This document shows, in pieces, positions 27,401 through 32,304 of a stretch of DNA of 32,304 nt (the first letter of the stretch is position 1; the number at the start of each line of letters is the position of its first letter). Origin of the DNA: Betaproteobacteria bacterium (lineage in GTDB: Bacteria; Pseudomonadota; Gammaproteobacteria; Burkholderiales; SG8-41); assembly GCA_947467315.1 (NCBI GenBank), contig CANIID010000017.1, forward strand, positions 1 to 32,304, given 5' to 3'. The notes under the pieces are model-generated. The model searched no databases and was not told the DNA's origin. It was given only the letters and a program-made list of their open reading frames with translations. The position numbers and the translations under genes were made by a program.

Positions 27401-28189
27401 ATGGAATTGCGCGGAAATTGGCGGATCAGAAAGGCATCGGAAGACCCTGAAACGGTATACATCAGCGAGAAATTCGGCGTGCGCTCGCTGCACATCGGTA
27501 GCGACACCGTGCAAAGCGCGATGCGCATCGCCGCGCCCAACGACCTGGAGCTGTCGTACACGCGCAGCATGATGGGTTTTCTGTTGTTTAACGAAAAGCC
27601 CAAATCGGTGTTGATGATCGGCCTGGGCGGCGGCTCGGTGGCGAAGTTTATTTATCACCGCATGCCGTGGACGACGTTACGGGTGATCGAAATCAGCGAG
27701 CGCGTGTTGACCGTGGCGAGGCGCTACTTTGGCGTGCCGCCGGACGACGAGCGCTTCGAGATCATCCTCGGCGATGGCGCGGAGTTCACCAGTCGCCCGC
27801 AAGTCTGTGCTGACCTGATGGTGGTGGACGGTTACGACGGCGATTCGCATGTTGAAGCGCTGGCCAGCACGGCGTTTTACCGCGACTGTCATGACCGGCT
27901 GAACAAGGGCGGCATGCTGGTGGTGAATCTGTGGGGCGGTGACCGCGAATTCCATGACACATTGAAGCGCATCGAAGCGGCCTTTCCGCACGGCACCCTG
28001 TGCCTGCCGGCTGAAAAGCCCGGCAACGTGATTGTTTTTGGTTTTCGCGGGCCGACAGGAAAGCTCACCTGGGACACGCTGGCAGAGCGCGCCACGGGGC
28101 TGGAAGCGCGCTACGCGTTGGGATTTACGCGGTTTGTCGAGGGCCTGCGCAAGATGAACCCACACGACGAAAAATATTTGTTCATTTAA
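27401..28189 (+). CDS. Spermidine-synthase-like methyltransferase-fold protein
   Basis: Cytoplasmic protein of 262 residues with a Rossmann-type fold like that of polyamine aminopropyltransferases: the nucleotide loop GLGGGSVAKF at 74-83, RVIEISERVLTVARRYF, and DLMVVDGYDGDSH. True spermidine synthases have an aspartate after the GGG and a DSTDP-like active site; here these read GGGS and VDGYDGDS. It also lacks the usual N-terminal beta-barrel length. Aminopropyl transfer is therefore doubtful; the substrate is unknown. It is divergent from proS across 69 bp and precedes rppH by 87 bp. The ribosome binding site is weak. Confidence 0.75.
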   Translation: MELRGNWRIRKASEDPETVYISEKFGVRSLHIGSDTVQSAMRIAAPNDLELSYTRSMMGFLLFNEKPKSVLMIGLGGGSVAKFIYHRMPWTTLRVIEISERVLTVARRYFGVPPDDERFEIILGDGAEFTSRPQVCADLMVVDGYDGDSHVEALASTAFYRDCHDRLNKGGMLVVNLWGGDREFHDTLKRIEAAFPHGTLCLPAEKPGNVIVFGFRGPTGKLTWDTLAERATGLEARYALGFTRFVEGLRKMNPHDEKYLFI

Positions 28190-28276
28190 GTACTTGCGAA
28201 GCGGGTTGAGATGCTTTCAATCACACCAAAATTGTGGAAGAATCAACCCAATTAACGCATAGCTGGGGTCGTGATC

Positions 28277-28837
28277 GTGATAGACCGCGATGGGTACCGC
28301 CCCAATGTAGGCATCATTCTTTGCAACGCGAAGAACGAGGTTTTCTGGGGTAAACGGGTGCGTGAGCACTCATGGCAGTTCCCGCAGGGCGGCATCAATC
28401 CGGGCGAGTCGCCGGAGGTCGCCATGTACCGTGAACTGCACGAAGAAGTCGGGCTGCGCCAGGAGCATGTGAGCATCCTGGGCCGTACGCGCGAATGGCT
28501 GCGCTACGAAGTGCCGGAGCGCTGGCTACGCCGTGAGTGGCGCGGCAATTATCGCGGCCAAAAACAAATCTGGTTTCTGCTGCGCCTGGTGGGCCGCGAC
28601 ACCGACGTATGCTTGCGTGCGACCGAAAAGCCGGAATTCGATGCTTGGCGCTGGAACGACTACTGGGTGCCGACCGAGTCGGTGGTCGAATTCAAACGCG
28701 ACGTGTATCAAAAGGCGCTATCAGAATTGGTGCGCTATCTGGAGCGGCAGAACCATGTGCTGGCACGCCGCCGGCCCGCGCGCCATACCGATGAAGACCC
28801 GCGGGGCAGCGAAGTCGGGGGCCAACCGCCGGTTTGA
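28277..28837 (+). CDS. rppH: RNA pyrophosphohydrolase RppH
   Basis: Nudix hydrolase of 186 residues that removes pyrophosphate from the 5' end of mRNAs, triggering RNase E decay. The Nudix box is complete: [23 protein letters not shown] from G38, with the catalytic REL.EE core. [14 protein letters not shown] and [16 protein letters not shown] are diagnostic for RppH/NudH. The start is GTG; I chose 28277, which has GGGG at 28265-28268 spaced 8 nt and matches the family start, over GTG 28271. The arginine/proline-rich tail (about 160-186) is variable in the family. Confidence 0.95.
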   Translation: MIDRDGYRPNVGIILCNAKNEVFWGKRVREHSWQFPQGGINPGESPEVAMYRELHEEVGLRQEHVSILGRTREWLRYEVPERWLRREWRGNYRGQKQIWFLLRLVGRDTDVCLRATEKPEFDAWRWNDYWVPTESVVEFKRDVYQKALSELVRYLERQNHVLARRRPARHTDEDPRGSEVGGQPPV

Positions 28838-28873
28838 CACTGCATCACAGGTCTTCTACACTTCAAGGGCGAG

Positions 28874-28888
28874 TTAGATTCAATCTAA
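28874..28888. promoter_or_regulatory. 7-1-7 palindrome, possible Fur-family (PerR-like) operator
   Basis: TTAGATTCAATCTAA is a perfect inverted repeat of 7 bp about one central base. The shape is that of Fur/PerR boxes of the 7-1-7 class, and it matches the B. subtilis PerR consensus TTATAATNATTATAA at 11 of 14 defined positions. It lies 135 bp before the rubrerythrin ATG, in the 186-bp gap after rppH. The link to rubrerythrin control is inference. Confidence 0.4.
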
Positions 28889-28967
28889 ATCCGTTCCTAG
28901 CCTAATCGCTATCGACGTGCAGCGTTCAAGAACCCCCATTTTTGACGGTCGTAAATAGCAGCATCGT

Positions 28968-28995
28968 TTGCGGTGTTCAATCAGTGTAGTTTATT
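28968..28995 (+). promoter_or_regulatory. Candidate rubrerythrin promoter
   Basis: TTGCGG at 28968-28973, 16-bp spacer, TTTATT at 28990-28995. Transcription would begin near 29002, inside motif copy 6, with a leader of about 22 nt. The hexamers are imperfect. Confidence 0.3.
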
Positions 28996-28996
28996 T

Positions 28997-29013
28997 AAGT
29001 ATTTGTTTTTAAA
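28997..29013 (+). repeat. Intergenic 17-bp AT-rich motif, copy 6 (17/17)
   Basis: AAGTATTTGTTTTTAAA, identical to the minus-strand copy at 6005-6021. It ends in the first base of the rubrerythrin ribosome binding site, AGGAGA at 29013-29018. Confidence 0.7.
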
Positions 29014-29023
29014 GGAGATTTAT

Positions 29024-29443
29024 ATGCAACTCAAAGGTTCTAAAACCCACGGTAATCTGAAAGCCGCGTTCGCCGGCGAATCACAAGCCAACCGCCGTTA
29101 CCTCTATTTCGCAGCGAAAGCTGACGTGGAAGGCCAGAACGACGTCGCAGCGTTGTTTCGCTCGACTGCTGAAGGCGAAACCGGCCACGCGCACGGCCAT
29201 TTGGAGCACATGGAGGCCATCGGTGACCCGGCCACCGATCTGCCGATCGGCAGCTCGCGCAATAACCTGAAAGCCGCTGTTGCGGGCGAGACGCACGAGT
29301 ACACCGATATGTATCCGGGCATGTCCAAAACCGCGCGCGACGAAGGCTTCGGCGAAATCGCCGACTGGTTCGAAACGCTGGCCAAGGCCGAGCGCTCGCA
29401 CGCCAACCGTTTCCAGAAGGCTCTGGACGCGCTGGCAGACTAA
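29024..29443 (+). CDS. rbr: Rubrerythrin (diiron domain only)
   Basis: Nonheme diiron peroxidase-type protein of 139 residues. The four-helix ferritin-like bundle has the expected ligands: E19, E52-x-x-H55, E89 or E92, and E123-x-x-H126. The C-terminal rubredoxin domain of classical rubrerythrin is missing, so electrons must come from another protein. Rubrerythrins reduce hydrogen peroxide. ATG 29024 is set by AGGAGA 6 nt upstream, the best ribosome binding site in this part of the window, suggesting high expression. A strong terminator follows, then the Fe-S and DUF3501 genes, a trio seen together in other genomes. Confidence 0.95.
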   Translation: MQLKGSKTHGNLKAAFAGESQANRRYLYFAAKADVEGQNDVAALFRSTAEGETGHAHGHLEHMEAIGDPATDLPIGSSRNNLKAAVAGETHEYTDMYPGMSKTARDEGFGEIADWFETLAKAERSHANRFQKALDALAD

Positions 29444-29459
29444 CCGTAGTTGCATGAAC

Positions 29460-29499
29460 AAAAGCGGAGCGCGAAATATCGCCTCCGCTTTTTCTTTTT
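29460..29499 (+). terminator. Rho-independent terminator after rubrerythrin
   Basis: AAAAGCGGAG (29460-29469) pairs perfectly with CTCCGCTTTT (29483-29492); inside, GCGA (29471-29474) pairs with TCGC (29479-29482) around AATA, with one bulged C. TTTTTCTTTTT follows (29489-29499). It separates the rbr transcript from the Fe-S gene 13 bp further on, so any cotranscription needs readthrough. Confidence 0.9.
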
Positions 29500-29511
29500 G
29501 AGACATACAAC

Positions 29512-30858
29512 ATGGCCATCACCGTTAAAGAAGGCAGTCTGGAAAAACCCACGCGCCACCCGCTCGACTGGAAGTCCGAGGCGTTCTACGAGGAAGCCTC
29601 GCTCAACAAAGAGCTTGAGCGCGTGTTCGACATTTGCCATACCTGCCGCCGCTGCGTGAGTTTGTGTACGGCGTTTCCGACGCTGTTCGATCTGATAGAC
29701 GACAACCCGACGATGGAAGTCGAAGGCGTGGCGAAGGCGGATTTTGGCAAGGTAGTCGATCAATGCTACCTGTGCGACATGTGCTACATGACGAAATGCC
29801 CGTATGTGCCGCCGCACGAGTGGAACGTGGATTTTCCGCACCTGATGTTGCGTGCGAAGGCGGTGAAGTTTAAAAAAGGCGAAGTGGGATTTCGCGACAA
29901 ATTGCTGTCGAATACCGATGCGATGGGCAAGCTGGCGTCGATCCCGGTGGTGGTGCAGGTGGTGAACGCGGTCAACAAGAACAGCGTCGCACGCGGGCTG
30001 ATGGACAGCGTGCTCGGCGTGCATAAGGATCGCGAGCTGCCGGAATACGACAGCGCGAAGTTTCGCAACACGGCGCGACTCAATGAAACCTTTCCGGTAC
30101 GCAATGGCGTACAAACGCCGGGTAAAGTGGCCATATATTCAACGTGTTACATCAATTACAACGAGCCGGGCATCGGTCACGATTTGCTGAAAATCCTGGC
30201 GCACAACGATATCCCCGCCAGGCTCGTCGAAAAAGAAGTGTGCTGCGGCATGCCCAAGCTGGAACTGGGTGATCTGGAAGCGGTCGCACGTAACAAGGCG
30301 ATCAACATTCCTGTGCTGGCGAAACTGGCGCGCGAAGGTTACGCGATTCTGGCGGCGGTGCCGTCGTGCGCGCTGATGTTCAAGCAAGAACTGCCGCTGA
30401 TGTTCCCGGATGACGCGGAAGTGAAAGCCGTCGCCGAGGCGATGTATGACCCGTTTGAATATTTTGTGTTGCGGCAGAAAGACGGGCTGCTGAAAACTGA
30501 TTTTAAAACGCCGTTGGGCAAGGTGTCGTATCACATCCCGTGTCATCTGCGCGTGCAGAACATGGGGCAAAAAACCCGCGAGATGCTGGAGAAAATTCCG
30601 GGGACCACGGTGACGACGGTTGAACGCTGTGCGGGGCACGATGGTACTTGGGGCGTGAAAAGCGAGTACTACGACAACTCGATGAAGATAGGCAAGCCGG
30701 TATTCAAACTGATGGCGGATGCAAAACCGGATTACATCAGTTCCGATTGCGCCATCGCCGGTCGCCACATTCAGCAGGGCATGAATGAAGCTGACGGTGG
30801 GAACAAGGCTGAAAAACAACATCCGGTGACGCTGCTGCGCATCGCGTATGGACTGTAA
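29512..30858 (+). CDS. Heterodisulfide reductase-like Fe-S protein (CCG domains)
   Basis: Protein of 448 residues with two [4Fe-4S] motifs near the N-terminus: C42, C45, C48, C52 and C85, C88, C91, C96 (the last followed by proline). Two CCG (cysteine-rich) domains follow: STCYINYNEPG with KEVCCGMP and PSCALMF, then IPCHLRVQNMG with RCAGHDGTWG and SSDCAIAG. This is the GlpC/HdrD/LUD-type plan of electron-transfer subunits. No transmembrane segment is visible. Its place between rubrerythrin and DUF3501 suggests it handles electrons for peroxide reduction; this is inference. It starts 13 bp after the rbr terminator with a weak ribosome binding site. Confidence 0.88.
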   Translation: MAITVKEGSLEKPTRHPLDWKSEAFYEEASLNKELERVFDICHTCRRCVSLCTAFPTLFDLIDDNPTMEVEGVAKADFGKVVDQCYLCDMCYMTKCPYVPPHEWNVDFPHLMLRAKAVKFKKGEVGFRDKLLSNTDAMGKLASIPVVVQVVNAVNKNSVARGLMDSVLGVHKDRELPEYDSAKFRNTARLNETFPVRNGVQTPGKVAIYSTCYINYNEPGIGHDLLKILAHNDIPARLVEKEVCCGMPKLELGDLEAVARNKAINIPVLAKLAREGYAILAAVPSCALMFKQELPLMFPDDAEVKAVAEAMYDPFEYFVLRQKDGLLKTDFKTPLGKVSYHIPCHLRVQNMGQKTREMLEKIPGTTVTTVERCAGHDGTWGVKSEYYDNSMKIGKPVFKLMADAKPDYISSDCAIAGRHIQQGMNEADGGNKAEKQHPVTLLRIAYGL

Positions 30859-30885
30859 GATTACCAAGAAAAAGATTACCAAGAA
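30857..30885 (+). repeat. 14-bp direct repeat between Fe-S gene and DUF3501 gene
   Basis: AAGATTACCAAGAA occurs at 30857-30870 and again at 30872-30885. The first copy overlaps the stop codon of the Fe-S gene and the second contains the AAGAA that may serve as the DUF3501 ribosome binding site. It looks like a recent short duplication. Confidence 0.8.
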
Positions 30886-30888
30886 GAT

Positions 30889-31482
30889 ATGCCGAAAATT
30901 ACCCGCGATAGTTTGATGACGCTCGAAACCTATGCCAAGGCGCGTGTTGATTTCCGCACCAAAGTCATCGAGCACAAAAAAACACGCACCGTGCCGCTGG
31001 GCGCGAACATCACGTTGATTTTTGAAGACGAACTCACCATGCGTTATCAGGTGCAGGAAATGTTACGCGTGGAAAAAATATTCGAAGAGGCGGGCATACG
31101 GGACGAGCTCGAGGCCTACAACCCGATGATTCCCGACGGCGGCAACTGGAAGGCGACAATGATGATCGAGTACCCGGATGTCGAGGAGCGCGCGCGCATG
31201 CTGGGCAAGCTGATCGGCGTCGAAGACCGTGTGTGGATGCGCGTCGCGGGTTTTGCGCCGGTGTATGCGATTGCCGACGAAGACCTCGATCGCTCGACCG
31301 ATGAGAAAACCTCCGCAGTACACTTTCTGCGTTTTGAACTCGATGTCAAAATGCGCGAAGCCTTGAAATCCGCTGGCACCCGTGCGGTAGTCGCGGCGGG
31401 CGTGGATCATCCGCAGTATCGGGTGTCGGTAGACCCGTTGCCGTCCTCGACAGTTGCGGCACTATTGATGGATTTAACATAA
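30889..31482 (+). CDS. DUF3501 family protein
   Basis: Soluble protein of 197 residues resembling DUF3501, function unknown. It starts PKITRDSLMTLETYAKARVDFRTKVIEHKKTRTVPLGANITLIFEDELTMRYQVQEML, which is the conserved family block, and has no cysteine cluster, signal peptide or membrane helix. DUF3501 genes are repeatedly found next to rubrerythrin and CCG Fe-S proteins, as here. ATG 30889 follows the Fe-S gene by 30 bp, in the same direction, so both are likely one transcript. The family function cannot be stated. Confidence 0.88.
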   Translation: MPKITRDSLMTLETYAKARVDFRTKVIEHKKTRTVPLGANITLIFEDELTMRYQVQEMLRVEKIFEEAGIRDELEAYNPMIPDGGNWKATMMIEYPDVEERARMLGKLIGVEDRVWMRVAGFAPVYAIADEDLDRSTDEKTSAVHFLRFELDVKMREALKSAGTRAVVAAGVDHPQYRVSVDPLPSSTVAALLMDLT

Positions 31483-31505
31483 GTTGTTTTTTTATTGATA
31501 TTTTT

Positions 31506-32054
31506 ATGATATCTCTCAGGCGGCTGCGATGGTGTGCCAATGTGATCACGGCAGTGAGCGCGTTAATCCTGTCGTTGCCGGCGGCGTCGCAGTGGAAAGA
31601 CTGGGACTACGATCTCGATCAGGAAAAGAAATCCTGGGAGGAGATGCAGACTAAGCTTCCGCCTTATCCCAAACCCGAAACTCTTTTGAAGCTGGATGTG
31701 GGGGGGGGTGCTAATAACTTTTTTGTGGATGGGGCGTCGCTAACCGTCGGGGACGATGGTGTAGTGCGTTATGCATTGATGGTCAAAACCACGGGTGGCG
31801 CCACCAACGTGTCATTCGAGGGCATACGTTGTGATACGCGCGAGCTGCGGGTCTATGCGTTTGGCCGCCCGAATGGCGAATGGTCGCGCGCGCGCAATAC
31901 CGGTTGGCGGTATATCGAATTTCGCGATGTTAATAATTATCACCTGACGTTGTTTCGCGAGCATTTCTGCCCGACCCGCAACACAATCGCGACGGTGCCG
32001 CAGATCATTCGGACGCTAAAGCAGCGGGGGCCACTGGGGACTTCGACCGATTGA
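31506..32054 (+). CDS. CNP1-like family exported protein
   Basis: Predicted periplasmic protein of 182 residues with a signal peptide (about 1-27, cleavage near AAS). The mature part has WKDWDYDLDQEKKSWEEMQTKLPPYPKPETLL, a central beta-rich region with DGASLTVGDDGVVRYALMVKTTGGATNVSFEGIRC, and a C-terminal FREHFCP. Two cysteines (in IRC and FCP) could form a disulfide. This matches the CNP1-like family, named for a neisserial outer-membrane antigen, of unknown function. The AT-rich upstream 23 bp has no clear ribosome binding site. It converges with proB. Confidence 0.8.
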   Translation: MISLRRLRWCANVITAVSALILSLPAASQWKDWDYDLDQEKKSWEEMQTKLPPYPKPETLLKLDVGGGANNFFVDGASLTVGDDGVVRYALMVKTTGGATNVSFEGIRCDTRELRVYAFGRPNGEWSRARNTGWRYIEFRDVNNYHLTLFREHFCPTRNTIATVPQIIRTLKQRGPLGTSTD

Positions 32055-32085
32055 CGTGCCTGCGTCGAAATCCTGCTCTGCCGTT

Positions 32086-32304
32086 TCACAGCAGCACAAG
32101 ATTGTCTCGATGAATCAGCTCTGATTCATCCACGTAGCCGAGCTTGGATTCGATTTCGCTGGAAGGCGTGCGCAGGATGCGCCGCGCTTCGGATGCGCTG
32201 TAGTTGATCAGGCCGCGCGCAATTTCCCGGCGCGATTCATCGAGGCAACTGACGACTTCGCCACGCTCGAATTCGCCCGAGACTTCATGCACGCCGATGG
32301 GCAA
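32086..32304 (-). CDS. proB: Glutamate 5-kinase, C-terminal part (partial)
   Basis: Only the last 72 residues lie in the window; the gene continues past the right edge. The visible segment is the end of the PUA domain: [62 protein letters not shown], which is highly characteristic of ProB. The enzyme phosphorylates glutamate, the first step of proline synthesis. The catalytic amino-acid-kinase domain is outside. It converges with the CNP1-like gene, 31 bp apart. Confidence 0.93.
   Translation of the reverse strand: MPIGVHEVSGEFERGEVVSCLDESRREIARGLINYSASEARRILRTPSSEIESKLGYVDESELIHRDNLVLL

Noticed and set aside
28203-28249. GGGTTGA and TCAACCC inverted repeat before rppH
   Set aside because: Arms of 7 bp with a 33-nt gap are expected often by chance, and no T-run or known operator fits.
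31481-31500. AAGTTGTTTTTTTATTG as a further copy of the 17-bp motif
   Set aside because: Only the T-rich core matches, and alignment needs a gap, so it is not counted.

Overview
The window is a gene-dense, GC-rich chromosomal segment that looks like the housekeeping core of a betaproteobacterium (Nitrosomonadales/Burkholderiales level; I cannot place it further). The evidence is gene content and order: pepA-holC-(DUF2486-like)-valS divergent from lptF-lptG; an RDD/DUF3106/DUF3619/sigma-factor cluster divergent from ilvB-ilvH-ilvC-psd-pssA-leuA; DUF2069-wrbA divergent from yihY; and proS, a small lytic transglycosylase, rppH, a CNP1-like protein and proB close together. I see no insertion sequence, prophage, CRISPR array, tRNA or rRNA, and no gene-free stretch above 300 bp.

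Layout. 1-6000: the end of an M48 peptidase/TPR protein, chromate transporter chrA, tusA, a saccharopine-dehydrogenase-like protein, a DUF4126 membrane protein, a Fax-type GST-like protein and an MFS exporter. 6000-11600 (minus strand): pepA, holC, a DUF2486-like protein that runs in frame without a stop into valS, then valS. 11700-13900 (plus): lptF and lptG of the LPS exporter. 13900-15800 (minus): an ECF-like sigma factor followed by three small membrane or exported proteins. 15950-22730 (plus): branched-chain amino acid and phospholipid synthesis, ilvBHC, psd, pssA, then leuA behind a probable leucine leader peptide and attenuator. 22750-27330: DUF2069, wrbA, yihY, lytic transglycosylase, proS. 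27400-32300: a spermidine-synthase-like protein, rppH, an operon of rubrerythrin, Fe-S (CCG-domain) protein and DUF3501, a CNP1-like exported protein, and the end of proB.

The most interesting signals are outside the main genes: (1) a 17-bp AT-rich motif, AAGTATTTGTTTTTAAA, found exactly twice and with 1-3 mismatches four more times, always between genes; (2) a 36-codon, leucine-rich leader ORF with a promoter and hairpin before leuA; (3) the in-frame fusion of a DUF2486-like protein to valyl-tRNA synthetase through three 24-bp tandem repeats; (4) a sigma factor that appears to start at CTG, in an operon whose partners have anti-sigma-like topology; (5) a peroxide-defence-like operon (rubrerythrin, Fe-S protein, DUF3501) preceded by a Fur/PerR-shaped 7-1-7 palindrome; and (6) an imperfect inverted repeat between ilvC and psd.
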